Shown: in pieces, positions 28,661 to 38,273 of the stretch
Position numbering within the stretch: the stretch's first letter is position 1
How the letters are laid out: every line of letters starts with the position of its first letter
DNA from: CAIWHR01 sp963724975
GTDB taxonomy: Bacteria; Pseudomonadota; Gammaproteobacteria; Burkholderiales; Casimicrobiaceae
Direction: 5' to 3'
Length of the DNA stretch: 64,000 bases
Assembly (NCBI GenBank): GCA_963724975.1
Contig: CAVRXB010000011.1
Coordinates: 434,001 to 498,000, forward strand
Notes under the pieces: generated by a model
What the model saw: the letters and a program-made list of their open reading frames with translations, nothing else
The model's database searches: none
What the model was told of the DNA's origin: nothing
Program-made: the position numbers and the translations under genes

Positions 28661-29595
28661 TGTGGCGCTGCGCCAACTGCGAGTGCCGCGTCGACAGCCG
28701 CACGATCGAGGGCCGGCGCGAAGCCGGCGATGAAATCGTAGACGTACCCGCGCAGGAACGTCCCGCGACGCAGCGCGATCCTGGTGATGGACGGCGCGAA
28801 CAGGTGCGCAGCGTCGAGCTGCTCGAAAACGCCGGCGTCGCGTACCGGATCCCACGCCATCTTGGCGATGATCCCGACACCTAGCCCCATCTCGACGTAC
28901 GTCTTGATTACATCGGAATCGAGCGCCGTCAGCACAACGTTGGGAACGAGGCCGGCGGAATCGAACGCGGCGTTGATCTGCGAACGGCCCGTAAACGTGA
29001 AGTCGTAGGTGATGATCGGATGGCGCGCGAGCGCCGGAAGCGTGAGCGGCTTGTTCTTCGTCAGCGGATGATCGCGCGGAACCAGCACGCAGCGGTTCCA
29101 CCGGTAACAAGGAAGGGTGACAAGATCCGGGTTCATCGCCACCGCCTCGGTTGCGATGCCGAGGTCGGCATCGCCGCGCGCTGTCTGCTCGGCGACCTGA
29201 ATCGGGTTGCCCTGGTGCAGTTCCAGCTTCACTTTCGGATAGCGGATCGCGAAATCGCGCAACACCGGCGGCAGCACGTAGCGGGCCTGCAGATGCGTGG
29301 TCGCGATCGCCAGCGTGCCCTCGTCCTCGCTGCTGAATTCGGCGCCGACGCGTTTGAGATTTCCGATTTCGCGCAGCGCCCGGCGGGCGGTTGCAACGAC
29401 AGACTCGCCGGCAGGCGTCAGCGAGGCTAGCCGTTTGCCCTGCCGCACGAACACGCGCACGCCGAGCTCATCTTCGAGTTGCCTGACTTGCTTCGAGATG
29501 CCGGGCTGCGATGTGTGCAGCGCTTCGGCGGCATCGGATACGTTAAGGCCGTGATCGACGATCGCGCACAGGTAGCGCAATTGCTGCAGATTCAA
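28657..29595 (-). CDS. cysB: CysB/Cbl-type LysR regulator
   Basis: A 312-residue LysR regulator. The helix-turn-helix region MNLQQLRYLCAIVDHGLNVS, then TSQPGISKQVRQLEDELG, and the effector-domain signature IATTHLQARYVLPPVL are those of the CysB/Cbl group, which activates sulfate assimilation in response to N-acetylserine or O-acetylserine and represses or tunes itself. CHWNR-like PCYRWNRCVLVP also fits. Genes for sulfur assimilation are not in the window; instead the exporter follows with a 4-bp overlap. CysB versus Cbl cannot be separated here. Confidence 0.87.
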   Translation of the reverse strand: MNLQQLRYLCAIVDHGLNVSDAAEALHTSQPGISKQVRQLEDELGVRVFVRQGKRLASLTPAGESVVATARRALREIGNLKRVGAEFSSEDEGTLAIATTHLQARYVLPPVLRDFAIRYPKVKLELHQGNPIQVAEQTARGDADLGIATEAVAMNPDLVTLPCYRWNRCVLVPRDHPLTKNKPLTLPALARHPIITYDFTFTGRSQINAAFDSAGLVPNVVLTALDSDVIKTYVEMGLGVGIIAKMAWDPVRDAGVFEQLDAAHLFAPSITRIALRRGTFLRGYVYDFIAGFAPALDRAAVDAALAVGAAPQ

Positions 29596-29726
29596 GGGCT
29601 TTCCTTAGTGCCAAACGTGATGCAAGAGCAGGTTCGGTTAGAATCAACGGGAATTATAACTCGCCCGCAGGTGCTCGATTACAGCCCAAATCGGGCTCGT
29701 TCGAGCCATTGGCGCCATACCATCGC

Positions 29727-30363
29727 ATGGCTCAATTTTTCGAGATCCACCCGATCGATCCGCAGCCGCGCCTAATCCGGCAGGCTGCGGGCATCCTGCG
29801 CGAGGGCGGGGTTATCGCCTACCCGACCGACTCGAGCTATGCCCTCGGCTGCCGTCTCGGCGACGCCGCCGCTGCGAAGCGGATCCGCCGGATTCGCGGC
29901 GTCGGCGACGATCATCATTTGACTCTGGTACTGCGCGATCTATCCGGCATCGGTCACTTTCGCACGGCTCGACAACTGGCAGTTCAGGATCGTTCGGCTT
30001 GGCACGCCGGGGCGCTTCACGTTCGTGCTGCCGGCAACGCGCGAGGTCCCAAGGAGGCTCCAGCACCCGAAACGCAGCACGATCGGCGTGCGGGTGCCGG
30101 GGCATCGAGTCGTTCAGGCACTGCTTGACGAGCTCGGCGAGCCGATCCTCTCCTCGACGCTGATCCTTCCGGGCGCGCGCGAACCGCTGAATGACGCGAA
30201 GGAGATTCATAACGTTCTTGCGCCCGCGCTCGACCTTGTAATCGACGCCGGACCCTGTCCGGCGGAGCCGACCACCGTGGTCGACCTCGCGGTCATCCCG
30301 CCGGTGGTGGTGCGGCGGGGTGCCGGCGATCTCGTGCGTCTTGGCATCGTAGCGGCGGGTTAG
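29727..30363 (+). CDS. Sua5/YciO/YrdC-type protein, one frameshift
   Basis: About 212 residues after repair. The N-terminal part MAQFFEIHPIDPQPRLIRQA and GGVIAYPTDSSYALGC is the Sua5/YciO/YrdC nucleotide-binding fold; the rest (NWQFRIVRLGTPGRFTFVLP, then GVRVPGHRVVQALLDELGEP and STLILPGA) is in a second frame from an extra base near 29953. The family makes threonylcarbamoyl-AMP for tRNA t6A; this shorter type matches YciO-like proteins, whose role is less clear. It leads a same-strand block into the site-2 protease and trpS, a betaproteobacterial order. Confidence 0.8.
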
Positions 30364-30413
30364 TCAAACCCATCTCCGGCGCCCCACGGCGGAGTCGGGT
30401 AAAATGCGGGCCA

Positions 30414-31064
30414 ATGGATTTGCTCGAGGCCATCGCGCTCTACGCAGTGCCGGTGGTCTTCGCGATCACGCTGCACGAGGCCGCCCACGGGTATGTCGCC
30501 CGAATGTTCGGCGACCAGACGGCCTGGATGCTGGGGCGCGTGACGCTGAACCCGCTGAAGCACATCGATCCGATCGGGACAGTGTTGCTGCCCGGGCTTC
30601 TTCTGCTGATTCACTCGCCGATTCTGTTTGGATGGGCGAAACCAGTACCGGTGAATTTCGGCAATTTGCGCAATCCGAAGCGCGACATGCTGTGGGTCGC
30701 CGCGGCAGGTCCGGCGGCCAACATAGTGATGGCGATCGGCTGGGCGCTGCTGATGAAGGACTCCGCCCCCGGGGCGCTGTTCGACAGTGAAGCACTGAGC
30801 AAGATGGGAATGGCCGGCGTACAAATAAACGTGATGCTGATGGCGTTCAACCTGATCCCCATCCCGCCGCTGGACGGCGGGCGCGTCGTCGCCAGCCTGC
30901 TGCCGCGCTCGCTCGCCTACTCCTATGGACGCCTCGAGCCCTATGGTCTCTTCATCGTCATGGGCCTTCTGCTGCTCGATCGGCAGCTCGGCGTCATCAA
31001 TGCCTTCATTCGTCCCCTGATTCAGGGCTCCATTGCCCTGATCGGTGCGATTGTCGGCGTTTGA
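30414..31064 (+). CDS. site-2 protease family (M50) membrane metalloprotease
   Basis: A 216-residue integral membrane protein of the short YwhC/RseP-like M50 group. Zinc ligands are HEAAH at 21-25 and the distal NLIPIPPLDGGRV segment, whose aspartate completes the site; four to five membrane segments surround them. These proteases cut substrates within the membrane, but no PDZ domain is present and no target is known. It starts 50 bp after the Sua5-like gene, and its end lies 25 bp before trpS. Confidence 0.9.
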   Translation: MDLLEAIALYAVPVVFAITLHEAAHGYVARMFGDQTAWMLGRVTLNPLKHIDPIGTVLLPGLLLLIHSPILFGWAKPVPVNFGNLRNPKRDMLWVAAAGPAANIVMAIGWALLMKDSAPGALFDSEALSKMGMAGVQINVMLMAFNLIPIPPLDGGRVVASLLPRSLAYSYGRLEPYGLFIVMGLLLLDRQLGVINAFIRPLIQGSIALIGAIVGV

Positions 31065-31089
31065 CCCGCATCGGACGACCCGCCCTCGA

Positions 31090-32292
31090 ATGTTCACCGA
31101 CCGAGTCTTGTCCGGAATGCGCCCCACGGGCCGAATGCATATCGGCCATTACCACGGTGCGCTCAAGAACTGGGTCAAGCTGCAGGAGGAGTACGAGTGC
31201 CTCTACTTCGCCGCCGACTGGCACGCGCTGACGACGCATTTCGAAACGGCGGAAGTGATATCCGAGACGGTTTGGGAAATGTTCATTGACTGGCTCGCGG
31301 CCGGCATCAATCCGGCGCGCGCAACGATCTTCATCCAGTCACGCGTGCCAGAGCACGCCGAGCTTGCGTTGCTGCTCGGGATGATCACGCCGGTCGGGTG
31401 GCTCGAGCGCGTGCCCACGTACAAGGATCAGCAGCAGAAGCTGACCGACCGCGACCTGTCGAATTTCGGGTTCCTCGGCTACCCGGTGATGCAGGGTGCC
31501 GACATCCTGATCTATCGGGCGAACATGGTGCCGGTCGGCGAGGATCAGGTCTCGCACATCGAGCTCGTCCGCGAGCTCGCCCGTCGCTTCAACCACATTT
31601 ACGGCACCGAGGCGGGCTTTGAAGAAAAGGCCAAAGCCGCGGTGAAGAAATTGGGCGCGAAAAAGGCCCGCAAATACGCGGAATACCGAACGGCATTCCA
31701 GGAACGCGGCGACGCCGAGGCGCTCGAGGCTGCACGCGCAATGCTGAACGATACGCAGAACCTGTCGCTTGGCGACCGCGAGCGGCTGTTTGGCTACCTC
31801 GAAGGCTCGCGCCGCGTGATCCTCCCCGAACCGGCGCCGCTCCTCACCGAGACACCGAAAGTGCCGGGTCTCGACGGGCAGAAAATGTCGAAGTCCTATG
31901 GCAACACGGTCCTGATGCGCGAGGAGCCCGCCGAGGTCACCAAGAAGATCCGCACGATGCAAACCGACCCTGCGCGCGTGCGCCGCTCGGACAAAGGCGA
32001 CCCGAACCGCTGCCCCGTATGGCCGTTGCACCAGATCTACTCGGACACCACGACGCGCGACTGGGTCGTCAAGGGCTGCACCACCGCCGGCATCGGGTGC
32101 CTCGAATGCAAGCAGCCGGTCATCGACGCAATCAACCGCGAGCTGGCACCGATCCGCGAGCGAGCGCAACGCTATCTCGACGATCCGCAGCTCGTGCGAA
32201 ACATCGTCGCCGATGGCTGCGAGCGCGCACGCAAGATGGCCGAGGAGACGATGCGTGACGTGCGTGGTGCGATGGGACTGGATTACACATGA
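31090..32292 (+). CDS. trpS: tryptophanyl-tRNA synthetase
   Basis: A 400-residue class I aminoacyl-tRNA synthetase charging tRNA-Trp. The HIGH-type motif is in RPTGRMHIGHYHGAL and the KMSKS loop in GLDGQKMSKSYGN. Compared with the roughly 330-residue E. coli enzyme it has an extra charged helical segment (EAGFEEKAKAAVKKLGAKKA) before the KMSKS loop, the longer form found in Betaproteobacteria. Start 31090 is chosen because the catalytic fold begins there. Its stop overlaps scpA by ATGA. Confidence 0.95.
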   Translation: MFTDRVLSGMRPTGRMHIGHYHGALKNWVKLQEEYECLYFAADWHALTTHFETAEVISETVWEMFIDWLAAGINPARATIFIQSRVPEHAELALLLGMITPVGWLERVPTYKDQQQKLTDRDLSNFGFLGYPVMQGADILIYRANMVPVGEDQVSHIELVRELARRFNHIYGTEAGFEEKAKAAVKKLGAKKARKYAEYRTAFQERGDAEALEAARAMLNDTQNLSLGDRERLFGYLEGSRRVILPEPAPLLTETPKVPGLDGQKMSKSYGNTVLMREEPAEVTKKIRTMQTDPARVRRSDKGDPNRCPVWPLHQIYSDTTTRDWVVKGCTTAGIGCLECKQPVIDAINRELAPIRERAQRYLDDPQLVRNIVADGCERARKMAEETMRDVRGAMGLDYT

Positions 32293-33119
32293 CTGAACCC
32301 GTCACCGACGATCTCGCCCAGCAGGCCGGTGCACCGGTGGCGAGGATTCATGGCGAGCCGCTGCTCGAGCTTCCGCACGACCTCTACATCCCGCCCGAGG
32401 CGCTCGAGGTCTTCCTCGACGCGTTCGAAGGGCCGCTCGATCTTCTGCTCTATCTCATCCGCAAGCAGAACATCAACGTCCTCGAAATCCCGATGGCCGA
32501 GCTCACTCGGCAGTATCTCGGCTACGTAGAGATGATGCGCCGCACGCAGCTGGAGCTTGCCGCCGAGTATCTGCTGATGGCCGCGGTCCTGATCGAGATC
32601 AAGTCCAGGCTGCTGCTGCCGAAGCCACCGGCGCCTGGCGCCGAGGCCGAGGATCCGCGCGCCGAGCTCGTCCGCCGGCTGATCGAGTACGAGCGCATGA
32701 AGGAGGCGGCTCGCGAGATCGACGCTCTGCCCCTCGCCGGCCGGGATTTTGCGATGGTGCGCGTGTGGTTCGAGCGCGTCGCATCCGCGCGCCTGCCCGA
32801 GGTCGCGCCGGAGGACTTGCGTACCGCCTGGGCGGGCCTGGTTGCGCGCGCGCGCATCAACCGGCATCATCTCGTTACGCGCGAGCAGCTTTCGGTCCGC
32901 GCGGAGATGAGCCGGCTCCTGAAGGCGCTCACACCAACGCGCTTCGCCGAATTCACGTCGCTGTTCGCGGCGCACGCCGATGTGCCGCACCTGGTCGTCA
33001 CGTTTCTCGCGCTGCTCGAGCTTGCGCGCGAGCGACTCGTGAGCATGGCGCAGTCCGAGCCGTACGCGCCGATCTATGTGCAGCTGACTGCAGGCCCGGG
33101 TTTCGTGCTCGAGTCGTAA
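32289..33119 (+). CDS. scpA: segregation and condensation protein A
   Basis: A 276-residue kleisin that bridges SMC heads together with ScpB during chromosome segregation. The N-terminal kleisin signature FEGPLDLLLYLIRKQNINVL and LAAEYLLMAAVLIEIKSRLL are clear, with a C-terminal winged-helix ending. It overlaps trpS by 4 bp and is followed by scpB after 6 bp, so trpS-scpA-scpB is one transcript. No smc gene is in the window. Confidence 0.93.
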   Translation: MTEPVTDDLAQQAGAPVARIHGEPLLELPHDLYIPPEALEVFLDAFEGPLDLLLYLIRKQNINVLEIPMAELTRQYLGYVEMMRRTQLELAAEYLLMAAVLIEIKSRLLLPKPPAPGAEAEDPRAELVRRLIEYERMKEAAREIDALPLAGRDFAMVRVWFERVASARLPEVAPEDLRTAWAGLVARARINRHHLVTREQLSVRAEMSRLLKALTPTRFAEFTSLFAAHADVPHLVVTFLALLELARERLVSMAQSEPYAPIYVQLTAGPGFVLES

Positions 33120-33125
33120 CCCGCA

Positions 33126-33827
33126 ATGTCGATCGCAATGGACGATTTGAAAGAGATCAAGGGCATTCTCGAAGCGGCGCTTCTCACGGCCGGGGAACCG
33201 GTCGCGGTGATGCAGCTCGCCAAGCTGTTCGAGCCCGCCCTCGAGGCTGAAACCGTCCGCAGGCTGCTGGACGAGCTCAAGGAAGAGTGGTCGTCGAAGT
33301 CTGTCGAGCTCGTGCAGGTCGCCTCCGGCTGGCGTTTCCAGGGCAAGCCCTCGATCCAACCCTTTCTCGACCGGCTGTCGCCGGAGCGCCCGCCCCGCTA
33401 TTCACGGGCGGCTATGGAAACGCTGGCGATCATCGCCTATCAGCAACCCGTGACCCGCGGCGAAATCGAAGCCATCCGCGGCGTCGCTGTGTCCACGAGC
33501 GTCATCACAGCGCTATTGGACCGCCAATGGGTCGAAGTGGTCGGCCATAAGGAGACGCCGGGTCGCCCGGCGCTTTATGCGACCACCAAGGCCTTCCTCG
33601 ACGATCTCGGCCTGCGCTCGGTCTCCGAGCTGCCCCCGTTGGCCGAGCTCGACGCTTCCCACCTGCTGGAGATGCCCGATGCACCCACCAAAGCCTCCGA
33701 AGCGCAATTCGCGCTCGCGAGCCCGATCCTGGCACCGTCCGCCGACGGGCCCGATGCAGCAGCCGAGCCTGGCCTTGCAGAGCATCACGGAGGGCTCGAT
33801 ACCGCCGCGACACCGCGGATCCACTGA
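33126..33827 (+). CDS. scpB: segregation and condensation protein B
   Basis: A 233-residue winged-helix protein, partner of ScpA in the condensin complex. Typical are KGILEAALLTAGEPVAVMQL and PPRYSRAAMETLAIIAYQQP followed by VTRGEIEAIRGVA and a second winged helix ending in GRPALYATTKAFLDDLGL. The last 50 residues are a disordered, acidic-alanine tail overlapping the rluB start by 74 bp. A start at residue 5 (MDDLKEIKG) is also possible. Confidence 0.92.
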   Translation: MSIAMDDLKEIKGILEAALLTAGEPVAVMQLAKLFEPALEAETVRRLLDELKEEWSSKSVELVQVASGWRFQGKPSIQPFLDRLSPERPPRYSRAAMETLAIIAYQQPVTRGEIEAIRGVAVSTSVITALLDRQWVEVVGHKETPGRPALYATTKAFLDDLGLRSVSELPPLAELDASHLLEMPDAPTKASEAQFALASPILAPSADGPDAAAEPGLAEHHGGLDTAATPRIH

Positions 33828-35330
33828 CGAAATCTTCACCGAGCCGCAACGCCTGCACAAGGTGCTGGCCTCGTGCGGCTTCGGTTCGCGCCGCGCGATG
33901 GAGGAAATGATCGTCGCTGGCCGCATCACGGTGAACCGCGAACCCGCCGACGTCGGGCAAAAGGTGTCGCCCGGTGATGAGGTGCGCATCAACGGCGAGC
34001 TCGTCAAGGTCCGCTTCGCCGAGCCACGCGCGCGCATCCTGATGTACCACAAACCCGCGGGCGAAATCGTCACTCGCGACGATCCCGAGGGCCGGCCCAC
34101 CGTGTTCGAGAAGCTGCCGAACATCGGCAACGGGAAGTGGATCGCGATCGGACGCCTCGATTTCAACACCGAGGGCCTGCTGCTTTTCACGAACTCGGGC
34201 GAACTCGCGAACAAGATGATGCATCCGCGCTATGAGGTCGAGCGCGAATATGCGGTGCGGATCATGGGAATGCTCACGCCCGAGCATCAGCAGTCGCTCC
34301 TCTCGGGAATCGAGCTCGAGGACGGGCCGGCGAAAGTGGAAAAGATCGCCGACGGCGGCGGTGAAGGCGCGAACCACTGGTATCACCTCGTGTTGAAGGA
34401 AGGCCGCAATCGCGAAGTGCGCCGGATGGTCGAGGCGCTCGGCCTCACCGTCAGCCGGCTCATTCGCACGCGGTACGGCACGATCGCCATGCCCTCGCGC
34501 TTGAAACGCGGACAGACACTCGAGCTCACCAATGAGGAAGTCACGAGCGTGCTCTCGACCGCAGGCATGCGTGCCTCAGGACCGATGCCCCAGCAACAGG
34601 GCAAACGCAACCGTGATCGCGCGCCGCAGGGCAAGGGGCCGCGGCCGTCCGGACATCAGCCGCGCGCAACGGAAGGCAATGTCGCGTCGCTGCCGGCCAT
34701 GGGCGTCGACGACGAGTCCCCACACGATCCGGACGTGATCGAGCCGGGCAACAGCGCCGCCGGTGCTCCGACGCATGCCAACCGCTCGGTCAAGAGTTTC
34801 TTCAAGGGCGCGCATGGCACGCACGGCCGTCCGCACGGGAAAGGCGCGCCGCGGCACGGCCAGCCCGCTCACCGCGGGCAAGGGAACGGCGGGAGACCGC
34901 ACGGCGGCAAGCCGGGTCGGGGCGGGCCGCAGGTGCCCGGGCGCAACGGTGCGCAGGGTCAGGGCAGACCGCAGCAAGGGCCGCGGGGACAAGCTTCTCC
35001 TTACGTAACGACGACACTGACTGTTCCGGGGGGTATCCCCGAAGGATTGCCCGGCACCGGGAACAGCGCCAGAAGGGCGGCGGCCAGTGGACGAACAATG
35101 GTCCGCAGCGCCCCAAGGGTCCTCCCGGCGCCGGCGCTCCGCCCGGCAAGCGCGGACGCGCCCGGCGCAACCGGCGCGGGGGCAAGCCGCCCGGCGCGCA
35201 GGCTAACGACAACCGCGGCAACGAAGCGCGTGGCAACGAGGCTCCGGGCAGTGTCGACGACAATCGCGGCAACGAAGCGCCGCGCGTCAACAATCCGGTC
35301 ATCATCGACGACGACGCCGGCAACCGCTAG
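33754..35330 (+). CDS. rluB: 23S rRNA pseudouridine synthase RluB with long basic tail, one frameshift
   Basis: RsuA-family pseudouridine synthase, expected to modify position 2605 of 23S rRNA. It has an S4 domain (EPQRLHKVLASCGFGSRRAM) and a catalytic domain with the aspartate in IGRLDFNTEGLLLFTNSGEL, then GRNREVRRMVEALGLTVSRL. After about residue 280 comes a long Gly/His/Arg/Pro-rich disordered tail (KGAHGTHGRPHGKGAPRHG). The frame appears to change between 34990 and 35080: a second frame continues the same composition (QRPKGPPGAGAPPGKRGRAR, then NNPVIIDDDAGNR) to a stop at 35330, against 35367 without the shift. Start 33754 lies inside scpB. Confidence 0.85.
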
Positions 35331-36160
35331 AGAAAAATATCCGGCAGGAGTGGATTACCGGGCTTAACCGCGTAGCGAGAGAAGTCGGTGACGCCCGCCC
35401 GGGCGAGCACTTCGTCGTCGATAAAGAAGTTACCGGTGGTCATCCGCGCATCTTGCGTCAGGATCGCATGCGCCGCGTCGCCCATGATCTCCGGCTTGCG
35501 CATCCGATCGATCTCTTCGGCGGCGCCCGGAATCATCGCGACAGCGGATGTGGCGATCACTGAGCGCGGCCAGAGCGCGTTGACGGCGATGCCGGCGGCG
35601 CGGAACTCCTCGGCCATCCCAAGCACGCACAGGCTCATGCCGTACTTTGCGATCGTGTAGGCAACGTGATCGCGAAACCACTTCGGGTCGAGGTTGAGAG
35701 GCGGCGACAGCGTCAGGATGTGCGGATTGCGGCCCGCCGCAGCCGACTTCTCGAGGTGCGGAAGGCATGCCTGCGAGCACATGAACGTGCCGCGCACGTC
35801 GACGCCGAACATCAGGTCGAAGCGCTTCATCGGCGTCGCCAGTGTGCCGGTCAGGCTGATCGCGCTCGCGTTGTTGACGAGGATATCGATGCCGCCGAAA
35901 GCGCTCGCTGTTGCGGCCACCGCGGAGCGCACCGCAGCCTCGTCACGGATGTCGCAGGGGACCGGGAGCGCCTTGCCGCCGGCCTTTTCGATGTCCGCCG
36001 CCGCCGTGTAAATGGTCCCCGGCAGCTTCGGATTCGGCTCTGTCGTTTTGGCCGCTATTGCTACGTTGGCGCCGTCGCGCGCCGCGCGCAGGGCAATGGC
36101 GAGCCCGATGCCGCGCGACCCACCGGTGATGAACAACGTTCTGCCTTGCAGTCCCGTCAT
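35327..36160 (-). CDS. short-chain dehydrogenase (HSDL2-like)
   Basis: A 277-residue NAD(P)-dependent oxidoreductase. The cofactor motif is TGGSRGIG at 12-19, NNAS at about 96-99, and the catalytic pair Y168/K172 in YTIAKYG. The AAKTTEPNPKLPGTIYTAA segment and DPKWFRDHVAYTIAKYGM resemble the hydroxysteroid-dehydrogenase-like 2 group, implicated in lipid metabolism. The substrate is unknown. It meets rluB tail-to-tail with overlapping stops and lies 8 bp after the enoyl-CoA isomerase-like gene, suggesting a shared lipid or fatty-acid pathway. Confidence 0.87.
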   Translation of the reverse strand: MTGLQGRTLFITGGSRGIGLAIALRAARDGANVAIAAKTTEPNPKLPGTIYTAAADIEKAGGKALPVPCDIRDEAAVRSAVAATASAFGGIDILVNNASAISLTGTLATPMKRFDLMFGVDVRGTFMCSQACLPHLEKSAAAGRNPHILTLSPPLNLDPKWFRDHVAYTIAKYGMSLCVLGMAEEFRAAGIAVNALWPRSVIATSAVAMIPGAAEEIDRMRKPEIMGDAAHAILTQDARMTTGNFFIDDEVLARAGVTDFSRYAVKPGNPLLPDIFL

Positions 36161-36168
36161 GTTCCGCG

Positions 36169-36966
36169 TCAGCCCTGTCCGAATCGCGCCGGGCGTTTTT
36201 CGATGAACGCGGTGATACCTTCGACGAAATCGTCAGTTGCGGTGCATTGGCCGAAGCTGATGGCTTCGGCTTGCAGCTGTTCCGACAGCGTGTGCGCCAG
36301 CGAGTCGCGTACCAGACGTTTCGCATTGCGCAACGCCTGGACTGGCGCTGTTGCGAGTGCACGAACGAAAGCGTCGACCTCGGCGTCCAGCGCGTCGGCG
36401 GTGACGACCTTGTTGACGAGCCCGAGGCGAAGCGCTTCGGCGGCGTCGAAGCGGTCGGACAGCAGCATGATTTCCATCGCCTTGCGCACTCCGACAAGAC
36501 GCGGCAGCGACCATGAACCGCCGCCGTCGGGCGTCAACGCAATGTGGCGATAGGCCGACGTGAAGTAGGCATTGTTCGCCGCGACGACCAGGTCGCAAGC
36601 ATTCATGAACGAGAATCCGATGCCGGCGACAGCGCCTTGCACGCGGCAAACGACGGGGTGAGGCATGCGGTGCAGATGCTCGATCGCCGCGTGAACGCGC
36701 TCGACCATCCGCTGGAACCGTACCTGGCGCTCGGCCGGCGAGTGTCGGAGTTCGACGGCGAACGTCCTGATGTCGCCACCCGCCATGAAATGCTTGCCGG
36801 CGCCGCGCAGGACGACGACGCGCAGCGAGTCGTCGGCCGCGATTTCCGCCGTCCGCGCGACGAGTGCCTCGACCATCGCGAAATCGAGGACATTGAGCAC
36901 GTCGGGACGGTTGAGCGTGAGCGTGGCGACCGTGCCGTCGCGATGCAGAAGGACGGGTTCGCTCAT
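36169..36966 (-). CDS. enoyl-CoA hydratase/isomerase family, isomerase-like
   Basis: A 265-residue crotonase-fold protein acting on acyl-CoA. FMAGGDIRTF supplies the oxyanion hole, and VAGIGFSFMNACDLVVAANN plus IALTPDGGGSWSLPRLVG line the active site. At the place of the hydratase glutamate in the G(C/F)ELA segment there is FSFMNACD, so one of the two hydratase glutamates is absent, while the PDGGGS aspartate of the PaaG-type isomerases is kept. An isomerase is therefore more likely than a hydratase. It is upstream of the short-chain dehydrogenase on the same strand. Confidence 0.85.
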   Translation of the reverse strand: MSEPVLLHRDGTVATLTLNRPDVLNVLDFAMVEALVARTAEIAADDSLRVVVLRGAGKHFMAGGDIRTFAVELRHSPAERQVRFQRMVERVHAAIEHLHRMPHPVVCRVQGAVAGIGFSFMNACDLVVAANNAYFTSAYRHIALTPDGGGSWSLPRLVGVRKAMEIMLLSDRFDAAEALRLGLVNKVVTADALDAEVDAFVRALATAPVQALRNAKRLVRDSLAHTLSEQLQAEAISFGQCTATDDFVEGITAFIEKRPARFGQG

Positions 36967-36999
36967 TGGGCTCCCTCGCTCGCAAGAGGAGGCTTGAGT

Positions 37000-38193
37000 C
37001 TAGCATGTGCCTCCGTTCATATCCTTGAACGGACTCGCCGCCTCGAGCTCGTCGACCGCATGCGCAACGTCGGCGCGTTCCTGCTCGCAGAACGCCGCGA
37101 TGGCGGTGGCGAAATCGGCGTCCGCGATCGCGTGAGCGGAGAAAGTCTTCACCGGCATCAACCCGCGCGCGAGCTTGTGGACGCCTTGCGCGCCGCCGGC
37201 AAAACGAGCGATTCGCCGTTCGATGCAGAAATCGATCGCCTGGTAGTAGCAGGTCTCGAAATGGAGGCCGGGGATATAGGCCTGCGTTCCCCAGTAGCGT
37301 CCCCACAGCGTCTCGTCACTAAAGATGTCGAGTGCGGAGCACAGCGGACGGCCGTCCTGCTCGCCCACGACGAGCAGGAGATTGTCCGGCATCGACGCCG
37401 CAATTCGGGCAAAGAATTCGTGCGATAGATAGGGCGCCGAATGGTGCGCCCGATAAGTGGATTCGTAGCAATCGTAGAAGAATTTCCAGTCGGCGCTCGT
37501 AATCTCGCTTCCAGTATGGCGCCGGAACGTGATAGCGGAATCGCGTAGCCGGCGGCGCTCTTGCTTCACTTTCTTGCGCTTGTCGTGATTGAAGGCGGCG
37601 AGGTAGTCGTCGAAGTCGCGATAGCCCGGATTCACCCATTCGAACTGAACGCCGTGTCGGATGATCATCCCTGCGTTGGTGCAGATGTCCGCTTCCTCCG
37701 GCGTCGAAAACAGAATATGCAGCGACGAGAAGCGCGGACCTTGATCGGATCCTTGCGCGCGCAGCATTTCCAGTGCGCGCAGAAGCAGTGCGGTGCGGAC
37801 CGCGTCGTCACGCGCGACGAGACGCGGGCCGGGCGCCGGGGTGAACGGAATCGCGGCGACGAGCTTTGGGTAGTAGCGGCGGCCATACCGACGAAAGGCA
37901 TCCGCCCACGCCCAGTCGAACACGTATTCGCCGTACGAGTGCGTCTTGGCGTAAAGCGGCAGGGCGCCCGCGAGTGCACCGTTGCGCCATGCGGAGAGAT
38001 AGGACGGCCGCCATCCCGTGACGGGCGCCGCGCAGCCGGTCTCGTGCAGCGCGGACAGGAAGGCATGCGACAACAGCGGAATGCCCTGCGTGAGATCGTT
38101 CCAGTCCGCGGCCGGAATGGAGCCGAGATCGATGTCACTGCGGACTGTGACTGCAGACGCGGCTTCAGGTGTGAGTGAGCGGCTTATCGACAT
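37000..38193 (-). CDS. FemAB/GNAT-like protein (DUF482)
   Basis: A 397-residue protein of the DUF482 family, which has an acetyltransferase (GNAT/FemAB) fold. Features are LSHAFLSALHETGCAAPVTG, SYGEYVFDWAWADAF, YLAAFNHDKRKKVKQERRRL and FCIERRIARFAGGAQGVHKL. The family is often described as peptidogalycan biosynthesis or recognition, but no reaction is proven. Start 38193 is used rather than 38229. It is divergent from the NAD synthetase, with 80 bp between. Confidence 0.83.
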   Translation of the reverse strand: MSISRSLTPEAASAVTVRSDIDLGSIPAADWNDLTQGIPLLSHAFLSALHETGCAAPVTGWRPSYLSAWRNGALAGALPLYAKTHSYGEYVFDWAWADAFRRYGRRYYPKLVAAIPFTPAPGPRLVARDDAVRTALLLRALEMLRAQGSDQGPRFSSLHILFSTPEEADICTNAGMIIRHGVQFEWVNPGYRDFDDYLAAFNHDKRKKVKQERRRLRDSAITFRRHTGSEITSADWKFFYDCYESTYRAHHSAPYLSHEFFARIAASMPDNLLLVVGEQDGRPLCSALDIFSDETLWGRYWGTQAYIPGLHFETCYYQAIDFCIERRIARFAGGAQGVHKLARGLMPVKTFSAHAIADADFATAIAAFCEQERADVAHAVDELEAASPFKDMNGGTC

Positions 38194-38273
38194 GGGTCGA
38201 TTCTCGCGTGTGCCCCGCGCCGAACGCAAGGACGCCGGGCGTCGCCCGCCCTCAAGATGCTAAAATGTTTTGC

